A stretch of 64,000 nt of DNA from JACPPO01 sp965262505 (GTDB lineage: Bacteria > Acidobacteriota > Vicinamibacteria > Vicinamibacterales > UBA2999), in assembly GCA_965262505.1 (NCBI GenBank), contig CBDHFM010000030.1:434001-498000 (forward strand), written 5' to 3'. The notes beneath the pieces were generated by a model. It did no database searches and had not been told where the DNA came from. It saw nothing but the letters and a program-made list of their open reading frames with translations. This document shows, one piece after another, positions 26,329 to 35,672 of this stretch. The stretch's first letter is position 1. Every line of letters begins with the position of its first letter. The position numbers and the translations under genes were made by a program.

Positions 26329-27711
26329 ATGATCGGTACACGCCATCTCCGACAGACCGGGGCGGTATGCGCCCTGGCCCTTCTGGCCGCAGGCTGCTCG
26401 GCTAGAGGGACCGCCCGTTTCCCGGGTTCGCCCGTTCCGCAAACGGCCACCGCGCCGGCACCCTCGGGCCCCGCTTCGGAGCCTGTGCTCCAGGGCGATC
26501 CGGTCACGGAGCCGCCCCCGCTGCCGGCGCGCGGCGCTGACGCCGGTCAGCGCGACGGGTCGGCAGGCGCCGACGCCGCTGTTGCCGCCTCAATCTTCGA
26601 GATCCAGGCCCCTGCACTGGATCCGGAGCGGGCGGTCACCGAGGACCTGTGGCCGATCGTTCCCGATATCGACATTCCGTTGAACGCCAAGGTCTTGCGG
26701 TTCGTCAAGCTCTTCACCGGCGGGCGGAAGCCCTTCCTGGAGGAGGGCCTCAGCCGCGGCAAGCAGTATCTACCGATGATCCGGGACGTCCTCCGGGTCG
26801 AAGGACTGCCGCTGGACCTTGCCTACGTGCCGCTCGTCGAGAGCGCCTTCAAGCTGAGGGCGTCGTCTCGGGCCCAGGCCAAGGGAATCTGGCAGTTCAT
26901 GCAGGGCACCGGGCTGGAGAACGGGCTGATCCACGACTGGTACATTGACGAGCGGGTCGAAGCGGAAAAGGCCACCCGGGCCGCCGCGAAGTACCTCAAG
27001 GCGCTGAACGCCATGTTCAAGGGCGACTGGGCGCTGACGCTTGCGGCGTACAACGCAGGGCAGGGCCGGGTCAAGCGCGCCATGAAGGCCTCGGGTCGCA
27101 CGGACTTCTGGAAGCTCACCAACGCGATCGGATACCTGCCGCGCGAGACTCGGGACTACGTGCCGCAGATCATGGCGACCATGGTCATTGCCAGGAACCC
27201 CGCGCAGTACGGGATCAACGTGCAGCCGATCGTCGCGCCGAGGTACGAGACGGTGACGTTGTCGGCTGCGGTGGACTTGCGGCGGATTGCGGAATGGATT
27301 GGAACGTCGGTCAAGGCGATTCAGGACCTGAATCCGGAGCTACGCCGATGGCTGACCCCGGTCCGCGCCACCTATTACCACCTCAAAGTGCCCGGCGGGA
27401 CGGGTGACATCGTCCGCGCGCATCTCGCCCAGGCGGACCCAGACGAGCTTGCGCCGCTCGACTGGCACACGGTCGAGAAGGGCGAAACGCTGGCGGCGGT
27501 TGCGCGGAAGCTGAAGGTGACTCGGACCGACCTTGCGGAAGCGAACTACCTGTCGACCCGGGCACGATTGCAGATTGGCCAGCGGCTGATGATTCCCCGT
27601 GCCCCGACGCTGCTGTTCGCGAGCGAGCGCGACGACCCACAGCCCGTTCCCGGGTTCCCAGCGGTCGATACTGTGGCAGCGGCCGGGCGTGCGACGACCG
27701 CGACGAACTAG
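26329..27711 (+). CDS. MltD-like lytic transglycosylase with LysM domain
   Basis: A 460-residue lipoprotein (signal ending ALLAAGCSA). A Pro/Ala linker is followed by a GH23/SLT domain at about 135-290, with the catalytic Glu in YVPLVESAFKLRA, GIWQFMQGTG and LAAYNAGQGRV. The family C-flank YLPRETRDYVPQI follows. One LysM domain is near 380-425 (WHTVEKGETLAAVARKLKVT, IGQRLMIP). MltD proteins cut peptidoglycan glycan strands to 1,6-anhydro-muropeptides, probably from the outer-membrane side. They usually carry two or more LysM repeats; only one is clear here. Confidence 0.9.
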   Translation: MIGTRHLRQTGAVCALALLAAGCSARGTARFPGSPVPQTATAPAPSGPASEPVLQGDPVTEPPPLPARGADAGQRDGSAGADAAVAASIFEIQAPALDPERAVTEDLWPIVPDIDIPLNAKVLRFVKLFTGGRKPFLEEGLSRGKQYLPMIRDVLRVEGLPLDLAYVPLVESAFKLRASSRAQAKGIWQFMQGTGLENGLIHDWYIDERVEAEKATRAAAKYLKALNAMFKGDWALTLAAYNAGQGRVKRAMKASGRTDFWKLTNAIGYLPRETRDYVPQIMATMVIARNPAQYGINVQPIVAPRYETVTLSAAVDLRRIAEWIGTSVKAIQDLNPELRRWLTPVRATYYHLKVPGGTGDIVRAHLAQADPDELAPLDWHTVEKGETLAAVARKLKVTRTDLAEANYLSTRARLQIGQRLMIPRAPTLLFASERDDPQPVPGFPAVDTVAAAGRATTATN

Positions 27712-27797
27712 CGAAGCTGCGCCTCAAACCGTCGAGAACAGCGACGAGCGGCTCCGCTTCGCTAGTCACAGCGTTGAATTGCCCCGCTCTGCGGGGC
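27707..27797. terminator. Inverted repeats between convergent genes
   Basis: ACTAGCGAAGC (27707-27717) and GCTTCGCTAGT (27756-27766) are a perfect 11-bp inverted repeat around a 38-base loop. A compact hairpin GCCCCGC-tct-GCGGGGC follows at 27781-27797. They lie between the stops of the convergent transglycosylase and coiled-coil genes and could terminate both. Neither has a strong T-tract. Confidence 0.4.
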
Positions 27798-27804
27798 GAG
27801 ATGT

Positions 27805-29439
27805 CTAGGCCAGCTGGCGGCCTTCCTCTGCCTCGCCCCCGGCGCGACCGCGCAGCTGCTTGATGCTTTGCTCTATGCGCTCCGCCGTCTCCCGCTCCTG
27901 ATGCAGCATGCGCAGCGTGTTCTGCGCCTCCACCATCACGAACTCGAGCTTGGCCAGTCGATCGACCATCTGGTCGACGACCGCCTTTTGTTCGCCGACC
28001 GATTCGAGGTTGACACGCACGTCCTGCAGTAAGTTGAAAATCATCGCTGTCTTCGAGTGCACCTCGTCTACGTCCCGGCGGCGCGCCCCGATAGCGGCGA
28101 TCGTTTCCTGCGTCTCTCCCGCCGTGGCAAGGAGGCCCTCGACCTGGCGGCGCAACGCGGCGACCGCTCCCTGTTGATCGCTGAAGTACTGCAGGTTCTC
28201 CCTGCTCTTCGCACTGACCTGGCGGATGCCGTCGACCTCCGTTTTGATCGCCGCGACGACACTGCCCCGTTCGACCAACGCGTTCATGTTCCGTTCAATG
28301 TCGGCTGACGCCTGCGTCAACTCCGACATTTTCGCCTCGACCGTCACCAGCTTCTTTTCCGAGAACGCGAGCTGCGATCGGCGCTGCTCGAGCGCGTTGT
28401 ACATCGTCTCCGCGCGCCGGAGTTGATCCTCGGCGGCCTCCACCTGCGCGAGCGCATCACGCTGACGTGCCTGCACGCGGGCCAGCTCGTCGATCAGTTC
28501 GTCCTTGGCGGTGGCCGACTGGGCCAGTTGATCGGTCAGCGCCTGTGCCTGCTGCATGCGCTCGGCCGCCTCGGCCGCCAGCGACCGGCTCGCTTCCGCC
28601 AGCCCGGTGAGCCGCGCGTCCTGATCGGCAAGCGCCGCCTCCTCGCGTTGCACCTCCTTGACCCCCATCCCGGTCTTCTCGAGGCGGTCCTGCAGAATCG
28701 TCAGGCGGGTCTCCATCGGCAGGAGCCTGCCCTGCAACGCGGCTACGCTTTCGAGCTTCTGCTGGGCGTCCAGCATCTGCGTGATGACCCCATCGCACTG
28801 AGTCTTGAGCGTGTCGAGCTCGACACGGCGGGCCAACTGCGCGGCCAGCTTGCTGTCCACGTCGGACGCCACGGTATGCAGCGTATCCAGGCGCTGCTGG
28901 ACGATCTCGACCACCTCCATGCGGTCCGTGACCCGCGTCACCTGCGCGTCGAGGCCTCCGGCAATCTCATCAAGCCTGGCGGCCTGCCGTGTCCCCTCGT
29001 CGACCAGCGACATTTTCCCAAGGATCGCATCCATCGTCGTATCGAGCTCCGACGCCCGCACGTGGAAGGAGGCGAGACGATCGACGAACGTTTCAAGTGC
29101 GGTGCGGTCGGCGCCAAGCTTGTCGCGCAGCTGCGCGACATCGGCGTAGGATCGGTGAAAATCCTGGATTTCCTTCCGGAGGGTTTCAAGGTCCGTCCGG
29201 CTCTGCTTGAGGCTTTCGTGCTGTAAGGCAGTTCGCGTGGACAGGTCGTCCACCTGCGACAGGCGCTCCCGGAGCGTGTCATGACCCGCCTGCTTCCTAG
29301 ACAGCTCATCAGCCTGTCCCATGAGCGTTTCGAACGCCGTGCTGAACTCATCGATCCGCTGCGGGAGGAGCGACAGGTGCCGCTCCTTCGCACCGAGCGC
29401 CTCCATCCGCTGCTCGGATTCCTGTACGGCCTCCTGCAT
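27805..29439 (-). CDS. C-terminal part of a frameshifted long coiled-coil protein
   Basis: This frame encodes 544 residues from the first ATG (MQEAVQESEQRMEAL), but coding-quality sequence extends upstream to about 29503 (RRDALEKQEFEALSERL). It is coiled coil almost throughout, rich in Glu, Gln, Ala, Asp and Leu, with no Cys and no membrane segment. It continues the coiled coil of the 28938-30425 frame after a one-base phase change near 29495-29505. No enzymatic domain is visible. SMC-like, myosin-tail-like or chemoreceptor-like annotations would rest on coiled-coil similarity only. Confidence 0.75.
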   Translation of the reverse strand: MQEAVQESEQRMEALGAKERHLSLLPQRIDEFSTAFETLMGQADELSRKQAGHDTLRERLSQVDDLSTRTALQHESLKQSRTDLETLRKEIQDFHRSYADVAQLRDKLGADRTALETFVDRLASFHVRASELDTTMDAILGKMSLVDEGTRQAARLDEIAGGLDAQVTRVTDRMEVVEIVQQRLDTLHTVASDVDSKLAAQLARRVELDTLKTQCDGVITQMLDAQQKLESVAALQGRLLPMETRLTILQDRLEKTGMGVKEVQREEAALADQDARLTGLAEASRSLAAEAAERMQQAQALTDQLAQSATAKDELIDELARVQARQRDALAQVEAAEDQLRRAETMYNALEQRRSQLAFSEKKLVTVEAKMSELTQASADIERNMNALVERGSVVAAIKTEVDGIRQVSAKSRENLQYFSDQQGAVAALRRQVEGLLATAGETQETIAAIGARRRDVDEVHSKTAMIFNLLQDVRVNLESVGEQKAVVDQMVDRLAKLEFVMVEAQNTLRMLHQERETAERIEQSIKQLRGRAGGEAEEGRQLA

Positions 29440-30425
29440 CGAGCGGAGCCTCTCGCTGAGCGCCTCGAATTCCTGCTTCTCCAGCGCATCTCGACGTTGG
29501 TGCGCAACAGGCCCACAAGGGCGCGGCCGTCCTTCTCCATGCGTGCGCTATCGTGCATGAACTCATCGCGCACGCGCGTGGCCGCCGCGACACGGTCGTG
29601 GACCTCCTCTCCGAGGTCCTGCATCCGCGCGGCGGCCTCTTCGGCGCGCGCGCCCTGCTTGAGCCCCTCGTTCAGCTTGCCGATCTGAACGTCCACATTC
29701 CAGACCAGCTCGTTGACACGATTGGCTTCCACGACGGCGCGGTCGACAATGTGCTTCTGGCCGTCGAGTGCTCTGGTCTTCTGATTGACGTGCTCGGCCA
29801 GTGCATTGAGCGTTGTGAGCTTCGCCTCGGTTTCCTTGCTCAGCTCCTGGAGTTGCGCGAGCCGTCCGAGCTTGTTTTCCACTTCCTTGACCGCTTCGAC
29901 GGCCGCGGATGAGTCCTCGCGCGCGTCGCGTGAGGTGCCGCGAAGCTTCTCGTAGTCCTGGCCCAGCTGCCCGGCAATACGCCGCAACTGCTCCAAATCG
30001 CCATGAACGGCCGCCACGTGTGCGTCGGCCGCCTCCGCCATAAGCTCCTCGATCTTGAGGCGGTGCCTGTCGAGGTCGCCGTCTGGGGCGACCAGCTTTT
30101 CCGTCTTCGCGTGCGCCATGCTGATGGTCGCGTCGAGCCCCTGTGCTTTCTTCTCGATGTCGACGACAGCCCTCGCCGTTTGTTCCAGCTTTTCGATGCG
30201 CTTGGCGACGGCGTCGAGCGATCCGGTCGCCGCAACGGCCTTCGCGTTCACCTGCTCGAGCGACCTGCCCGTCTCGGTCAGCTTGGCACTCTGCCCCGTC
30301 ACGGCTTTGACCGTCGCGTCGAGCGCACGGCGCTCTTCCCTAGCCGCTGCGATCAACGCCTCAAGCTCTTCGGCCTGCTTCTGCGCCTTGCCGCCTCCGG
30401 CCAGGCCCTTGATGGCGTCCAACAT
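28938..30425 (-). CDS. N-terminal part of the same frameshifted coiled-coil protein
   Basis: ATG 30425 (MLDAIKGLAGGGKAQKQAEE) opens a long, charged coiled coil of about 308 residues down to about 29500 (GRALVGLLRTNVE). The frame then turns into Arg/Ser-rich non-coding-like sequence until its stop at 28938, while the downstream frame carries the expected heptads. A single missing base near 29495-29505 would join both into about 873 residues. The junction has no canonical slippery heptamer, so a mutation or assembly error is more likely than programmed frameshifting. Confidence 0.7.
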   Translation of the reverse strand: MLDAIKGLAGGGKAQKQAEELEALIAAAREERRALDATVKAVTGQSAKLTETGRSLEQVNAKAVAATGSLDAVAKRIEKLEQTARAVVDIEKKAQGLDATISMAHAKTEKLVAPDGDLDRHRLKIEELMAEAADAHVAAVHGDLEQLRRIAGQLGQDYEKLRGTSRDAREDSSAAVEAVKEVENKLGRLAQLQELSKETEAKLTTLNALAEHVNQKTRALDGQKHIVDRAVVEANRVNELVWNVDVQIGKLNEGLKQGARAEEAAARMQDLGEEVHDRVAAATRVRDEFMHDSARMEKDGRALVGLLRTNVEMRWRSRNSRRSARGSARCRRPYRNPSSGWRRSVRRSGTCRSSRSGSMSSARRSKRSWDRLMSCLGSRRVMTRSGSACRRWTTCPRELPYSTKASSRAGRTLKPSGRKSRIFTDPTPMSRSCATSLAPTAPHLKRSSIVSPPSTCGRRSSIRRWMRSLGKCRWSTRGHGRPPGLMRLPEASTRR

Positions 30426-30629
30426 GGTCTGTCCCTCAATCAACGTGTGCGGTGTCGCGAAGAGGATACTCGGCAAGGCGTCTAAACTCAAATGCTGATT
30501 GCAGTTACGAACATGTCTGGCCCGCAGCCGGATCGGAACTCGACGGGGCTCCGGAAAGAGGAGGCCCCGCTGTGCCGTCTCGCGGGGGATGTCGCCCCGA
30601 TTGGACGGGTTGCGGGATAATGGCCGTCG

Positions 30630-31115
30630 ATGAGCGACGGCCGCGATCCTCTCCGAGCGCAGCTCGTTCGGCTCCTCGACTGGGAGGAAGCCCACGTCGG
30701 CTTCGATACGGCGGTCGACGGCATTCCCACCGACAGCCGCGGCGCGCAGGCGCAGGGCTTCGAGCACTCACCGTGGCAACTCCTCGAGCACATGCGCTTG
30801 GCGCAGAAAGACATCCTCGGTTTCTCCGTCAGCCCGACGTACGTGCACGAGCTGACGTGGCCGGATGACTACTGGCCGAAAAATCCGGCGCCGCCGGACG
30901 CGGTAGCCTGGGACGACAGTGTCGCCGACTTCAAGGCCGATCGCGAGAAGCTGAAGCAGCTCGCGAGGAATGAAAAGATCGACCTGCTGACGCGGGTCCC
31001 GACCGGTAAGGCGCACCAGACGGTGCTGCGCGGCATCCTGCTTGCCGCGGACCACAATACCTATCATCTCGGGCAGCTCGTGGCGGTCCGCCGCGCGCTC
31101 GGCGTCTGGAAGTAA
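30630..31115 (+). CDS. DinB-family protein
   Basis: A 161-residue four-helix-bundle protein. Helix 2 carries HSPWQLLEHMRLAQKDIL and helix 4 carries ADHNTYHLGQLVAVRRALG, providing the His residues that bind a divalent metal in DinB/YfiT proteins. Members are often thiol-dependent transferases (bacillithiol or mycothiol S-transferase like) or of unknown role. No operon partner gives a specific function. Confidence 0.85.
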   Translation: MSDGRDPLRAQLVRLLDWEEAHVGFDTAVDGIPTDSRGAQAQGFEHSPWQLLEHMRLAQKDILGFSVSPTYVHELTWPDDYWPKNPAPPDAVAWDDSVADFKADREKLKQLARNEKIDLLTRVPTGKAHQTVLRGILLAADHNTYHLGQLVAVRRALGVWK

Positions 31116-31214
31116 CGGTCCGCGCGGGCGGGATCGTGCCGGGGGGACGGACGCGCGTAGTGATGGACGCGTGACGGGGCATTGGGTATCATTCGCCTCA
31201 TTGGGAGGTCCGGC

Positions 31215-32270
31215 ATGCTGAATTCCGAAATCAGGTCTCGGCGTCTGCGGAGCGTTCCAGGAGGGGCGGTCCTTGTGGCAGCCTCGTTGCTCGGGGGTGC
31301 CGCCGTGCTGGCCGCGCAGCAGCCGGCCGACCATCTCGTTGAGCTGGCTTGGGCTTATGCGATCCCGACGGGCCCGAGGCCGCCGGTCGTGGACGACGGA
31401 GGGAAACACAGCCTGCCGGGTACCCCCTTGACCTTCACTCGGAACGAGATACGCGGTCGGGACGCTAACGACGACAGCATTCGCACCTCCCCGGCCGACT
31501 GGTACCCCGGCGACCATCCTGAGATGCCCGACATCGTCGCGACGGGTGATCAGTCGCGAAACGTGATTGCCTGTGCGCTCTGCCACTACCCGAACGGCAA
31601 GGGGCGTCCGGAAAACGCCAATCCCTCAGGCCTGCCCAAGGCCTACTTCATCCAGCAGATGCGCGACTTCCAGAATGACGTCAGACAGGGCGCCGAGCCC
31701 CGGAAGGGCAATTACACGACGATGATCAACATCGCCAAGGGGATGACCGAGGAGGAGATCGAGCAGTCCGCCGAATATTTCAGTTCGATGGCATGGACGT
31801 CCTGGATCGACGTGCAGGAGACCGACACGGTGCCGAAGACGCAGATCATTGGCGGGATGCACATCAAGCTCGAGGGTCAGGACGCGGGTACGGAACCGAT
31901 CGGGAACCGGATCGTCGAGTCGCCGGTCGACGCGCATCGCACCGAGCTCCTGCGCGACCCGCGGTCGGGATTCATCGCCTACGTGCCGGTGGGTGCGGTC
32001 GCGAAGGGTGAGGACCTGGTCCGGACTGGCGGTGGTGGGAAGACGCTGCAATGTGCCGTCTGCCACGGTGAGGACCTCAACGGCCTTGGATCGGTGCCAG
32101 GCATCGTTGCCCGCTCGCCCAGCTACATGGCGCGACAGCTCAACGACATGAAGCAAGGCACGCGGAATGGCCCGGAGGCCGCGCTGATGAAGCGGGTCGT
32201 CGCCGACCTTACGTCGGAGGACATACTGAACATCACCGCTTACACGGCGTCATTGCCGCCGGTGCCCTAG
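31215..32270 (+). CDS. Secreted dihaem cytochrome c-type protein
   Basis: ATG 31215 follows GGGAGGT by five bases and gives 351 residues; an upstream start at 31182 is less likely. The signal peptide (SVPGGAVLVAASLLGGAAVLAAQ) ends near residue 35. Two CxxCH haem motifs are present: CALCHYPNGKGRP (about residue 117) and CAVCHGEDLNGLG (about 279). Each is followed by a class I-like segment with YFIQQMRDF and YMARQLNDMK before a helix, as in the diheme c4-like or alcohol-dehydrogenase-linked subunits. It should act as a periplasmic electron carrier. No dehydrogenase partner is adjacent. Confidence 0.86.
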   Translation: MLNSEIRSRRLRSVPGGAVLVAASLLGGAAVLAAQQPADHLVELAWAYAIPTGPRPPVVDDGGKHSLPGTPLTFTRNEIRGRDANDDSIRTSPADWYPGDHPEMPDIVATGDQSRNVIACALCHYPNGKGRPENANPSGLPKAYFIQQMRDFQNDVRQGAEPRKGNYTTMINIAKGMTEEEIEQSAEYFSSMAWTSWIDVQETDTVPKTQIIGGMHIKLEGQDAGTEPIGNRIVESPVDAHRTELLRDPRSGFIAYVPVGAVAKGEDLVRTGGGGKTLQCAVCHGEDLNGLGSVPGIVARSPSYMARQLNDMKQGTRNGPEAALMKRVVADLTSEDILNITAYTASLPPVP

Positions 32271-32273
32271 CCT

Positions 32274-32295
32274 CGGCGCTCTCCACTGAGCGCCG
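32274..32295 (+). terminator. Stem-loop after the cytochrome gene
   Basis: CGGCGCTC and GAGCGCCG form a perfect 8-bp stem with a six-base loop, starting four bases after the cytochrome stop codon. Only a weak TTGCCGTT follows, so termination is plausible but not certain. Confidence 0.4.
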
Positions 32296-32405
32296 TTGCC
32301 GTTACGAACCGGTCACGCCTGAAATCGGGTCGCAGTTCCTGCGTACCTTTCTGGGTAATGGCCTCCTGACCGGCCGTTAATTCAACGTTCTGCCCGCCAC
32401 CTGAC

Positions 32406-33950
32406 ATGGCGTGGGCGCTTGCATCTGTCGGGTCCGTGCTTGCCAGCTTTCGAAGTGCGGCGGTCTTTGGCGTGGACGCCTATCCGGTGCAGATCGAAGT
32501 CGATGTCTCGTTCGGCTTGCCGCACTTCACGATGGTCGGTCTGCCGGATGCGACGGTCAGGGAGAGCCGGGACCGCGTCCGCTCTGCGATCAAGAATTCG
32601 GGGTTTGAGTTTCCACCACACCGGATCACCGTCAACCTGGCGCCCGCCGACGTCCGCAAGGCGGGGTCGTCCTTCGATCTCCCGATTGCCCTCGGTCTAC
32701 TGGCAACGTCAGGCCAGCTCACGCGCCGCGCCGTCGACGACACCATCGTCCTGGGCGAGCTCTCGCTGGACGGCGCGATCAACGGCATTCGGGGCGTGCT
32801 GCCGATCGCCATCGCCGCCCGACGCCTCGGCCTGCGGCGCCTCCTGCTGCCGCCCCAGAACGCGGCGGAAGCATGCGTCGTCGACGGTCTGGACGTCTGC
32901 GTCGTGCGATCGCTGCCCGAGGCGCTGGAGGCGCTCAATCACCCTGACCATGCGGAGCGAGTGTTGGCCGCCCTGCCGCCGGCGCCCGCCGTCACGCCGT
33001 CGGACGGCGATTTGGCGGAGGTTCGCGGCCAGTTCCTGCCGCGGCGCGCGCTGGAGGTCGCGGCGGCGGGTGGACACAGCCTATTGCTCTCAGGGCCGCT
33101 CGGCGCCGGCAAGACCATGCTCGCCCGGAGGCTGGCCGGGATCCTGCCGCCCCTCACCTTTGACGAGGCGCTCGAGTGCACGGCCATACATTCGGCGGCC
33201 GGCATCCTGGCCGCCGGCGCCGGTCTGCTGACCGCGCGGCCGTTCCGCGCTCCGCACCACACGATTTCCAACGTGGCGCTGGTCGGAGGCGGCGCCATCC
33301 CCCGGCCGGGGGAGATCTCCCTTGCGCACCAGGGGGTACTCTTCCTTGACGAGATGCCCGAGTTCGACCGGCGGGTGCTCGAAGTGCTGCGGCAGCCACT
33401 GGAGGACGGCCGCGTCACGATTGCCCGCGCGGCTCGCACGGCGGTCTTCCCGGCCCACTTCGTGCTCGTTGCCGCCATGAATCCGTGCCCATGTGGGTTT
33501 CTGGGCGACGAGAGGCGGACGTGCCGCTGTACACCCATCCAGATCGCGAAGTATCGCGGCCGCCTTTCCGGACCTCTCCGCGACCGCATCGATCTCATCG
33601 TCGATGTTCCCGCCGTCCCGGTGCAGGCGATCGCGGACACCCGTCCCGGTGAATCGACGGCGGTCGTCAGGGAGCGCATCTGCATCGCGAGGTCCGCCCA
33701 GCAGGCGCGATACAGCGGGCGGCACGCGCGCACCAACGCCGACCTGCGGGGCGCTGCCGTCTCAACGTTCTGCGGGCCGGACGCGAAGGGGCGCGTCCTG
33801 CTGCGTGCCGCCATCGAACGGCTGGGTCTCAGCGCGCGCGGGTACGACCGTGTACGCAAAGTCGCGCGGACGATCGCCGACCTGGCGGGGTCCCCCGACG
33901 TGCGCGCCGATCACGTCGCGGAGGCCTTGCAATATCGAATGGTGGAGTGA
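32406..33950 (+). CDS. comM: ComM/YifB-family Mg-chelatase-like AAA+ ATPase
   Basis: A 514-residue protein. An N-terminal Lon-protease-like fold (ChlI) covers about 25-150 (VGLPDATVRESRDRV, HRITVNLAPADVRKAG). The AAA+ core has Walker A GPLGAGKTML (about 228-237), RPFRAPHHTIS, Walker B LFLDEMPEF, the NPCPCGF loop with zinc-type cysteines, and the C-terminal Mg_chelatase_C segment. ComM is a hexameric helicase for branch migration in natural transformation. The family usually starts close to SAAVFGVDAYPV, so GTG 32436 is a reasonable alternative start. Confidence 0.92.
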   Translation: MAWALASVGSVLASFRSAAVFGVDAYPVQIEVDVSFGLPHFTMVGLPDATVRESRDRVRSAIKNSGFEFPPHRITVNLAPADVRKAGSSFDLPIALGLLATSGQLTRRAVDDTIVLGELSLDGAINGIRGVLPIAIAARRLGLRRLLLPPQNAAEACVVDGLDVCVVRSLPEALEALNHPDHAERVLAALPPAPAVTPSDGDLAEVRGQFLPRRALEVAAAGGHSLLLSGPLGAGKTMLARRLAGILPPLTFDEALECTAIHSAAGILAAGAGLLTARPFRAPHHTISNVALVGGGAIPRPGEISLAHQGVLFLDEMPEFDRRVLEVLRQPLEDGRVTIARAARTAVFPAHFVLVAAMNPCPCGFLGDERRTCRCTPIQIAKYRGRLSGPLRDRIDLIVDVPAVPVQAIADTRPGESTAVVRERICIARSAQQARYSGRHARTNADLRGAAVSTFCGPDAKGRVLLRAAIERLGLSARGYDRVRKVARTIADLAGSPDVRADHVAEALQYRMVE

Positions 33951-33967
33951 AGCCGCCGGGACGGGTG

Positions 33968-34348
33968 CTACTCCGCTGTCAGGATGTCTTCGAACAGCAC
34001 ATCGCCGTCCACGCCGTGGTTGCGCAGGCTCAGTGTGGGCGTGTCGTCCCGGCGGTCCGCGGTCACCGACAGGAATCCTCCGACGACGTTCAGGTAGCGG
34101 TGCTCCGGCCGCACGTCGCCCTGGGTCCAGCCGCCCGCATGGGCGTCGCTCGCCGCCCCCGTGGAATGCTCTCGAAGCCCCGTTTCATCGTCCACCGAGA
34201 CGTACTGCCAGTGACGGTCGCCACAGATCACGATCATGTCGTGCTCCACCAGAAACTCGTGCAGTTCACGACTCTCGGTGGCCCATGCCTCGTTGGCGTG
34301 GCTATCGTATTTGTCCGGGGCGTCCGGGCCGACGAAAGGTTGTCCTAG
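33968..34348 (-). pseudogene. 3' remnant of a PhoD-like alkaline phosphatase
   Basis: About 125 residues match the C-terminal end of PhoD-like phosphatases: HEFLVEHDMIVICGDRHWQY, GAASDAHAGGWTQGDVRP and NVVGGFLSVTADRR. The metal-binding N-terminal three quarters are absent. Similarity stops near 34348, where the upstream region of the oppositely oriented beta-helix gene begins. The remnant cannot be functional. Confidence 0.75.
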
Positions 34349-34449
34349 GCAGAACTCGGAATCGGGGCTATAAGCATACCCATCGGGAATCCGAGGTCGC
34401 ATCCAGGAGCTTGGAGCCTGATGAGTCCTTGAAAGGACAAGGGGGAGCC

Positions 34450-35672
34450 ATGGTCGGCCTGAAGGGTTGGTTCGCAAGTCTCGCCGTAGGCGTCCTGATG
34501 CTGGCGGCTTCTTCGTCGGCATTCGCACAGCGTTATGACATCGTCGTCACGAATACCACGGAGCTCGAAGACGCCGCCGATCCTTCCAACGCGAACAAGA
34601 GGATCCTGATAAAGGCCGGAACATATTTCCCTTCAGAGTCTCTGAGAATCCCGGAGAAGGCGACCTGGGAAGGCGAAGGAGTCATGGGCGGAGACGAGCT
34701 CCCCGCTGGCTTTGTGTCCGGCGATACCGTGATCGCTTGGTCTTCAGGCATGTTCCTCACAGGCCGGAATCCAGATCGAACGGCGGTCGTGTATCTGAGC
34801 CACCTCAGCACCATTCGCTGGGTAACGGTCACCGCCGCCGGGGCGCCAAACGCAAACGCGATCATTATCGACTCGGAGGCTCCGGGAACAACGAAGAACG
34901 CGACCATCGAGGAGGTCGTGGCAGTGTCTGGCGGAAACGATAGCAACAGCGCCATCTCCGCCAGGATTACGCTCACCGACCCTGCTACCGCCGATGACGG
35001 GGCCAGCGTGGGGGCCACGATCAACAGGAGCATTCTGGGGGGGGGGTCAATGGTGTGGCCTTTGTCAATGCTGGAGTCGGCGGTCGCGTCCAGGGCCATG
35101 TCACCGAGAACGTCAGCAGCGGGCGTAGGGGGCTCATTGTCATTGGCGGATCTTCCACTGGAGAGTCGGGGTTCACCGTGGTCAACAGCCAGCGGAATCA
35201 CTGGCATGGGGACGGATTCGGCTTCCTTGTTCGTGGGACATCTCACAATGTGTTTTCAGTGAATGACAACGCCACACGGGTCACCTCGGTGGATGATCTG
35301 ATCACGGGGGGCACTATCGCGGTCGTGGCGATCGCTGCCTTCCAGGTGAGTGGATTATTGGGAACGGCCGACAGAAATTCCGTGGACCTGAAGATATTGG
35401 GTTCCAATATCATTGGCACGCGTCTAGACCTGCGGCTGTGCGGGGCGCTTAAAGGTGGTGCGCCTGGGCCGTTGTTCGCGGTCGGCAAAGACAACGAGTT
35501 GACGTTCCTGGCGCGCCACGCGACTGCCGGCGGCCTTCCGAACGAATTTGCCGAGGCCTGCCGTGGGGCTCAAGGCGGACAAAACAACACGGTCACCGTC
35601 CGTGGGGATCTGACCGCGTGGGAAGCCGCGAATGACGATCTCTCGCTAGTACCTTGCCGCAGTGGTTTTTGA
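34450..35672 (+). pseudogene. Secreted beta-helix protein, frameshifted at a G10 tract and cut by an IS
   Basis: ATG 34450 follows GGGGGAG and encodes a signal peptide ending ASSSAFAQ (about residue 27). The next part (ILIKAGTYFPSESLRIPEKA, WEGEGVMGG) resembles secreted parallel beta-helix proteins. At a run of ten G (35037-35046) the frame ends in non-matching sequence, while the +1 frame continues as VNGVAFVNAGVGGRVQGHV and so on. Eight or eleven G would restore it. The C-terminus is also interrupted: an IS630 at 35649 replaces the last residues, so the gene now stops at 35672 inside the element. Joining across the IS gives DDLSLEAFEP and a TAG at 37133. The intact protein would have about 405 residues; its substrate is unknown. 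Confidence 0.72.

Noticed and set aside
29495..29505. Programmed -1 frameshift in the coiled-coil gene
   Set aside because: No X-XXY-YYZ heptamer and no downstream structure that I could see. A mutation or sequence error is simpler.
34408..34449. Hammerhead-ribozyme-like CTGATGAGTCC plus hairpin and GGAC just upstream of the beta-helix gene
   Set aside because: After the stem-II equivalent the sequence is AAGG, not the obligatory GAA, and stems I and III are not evident. It is kept only as a small GTCCTT/AAGGAC leader hairpin.
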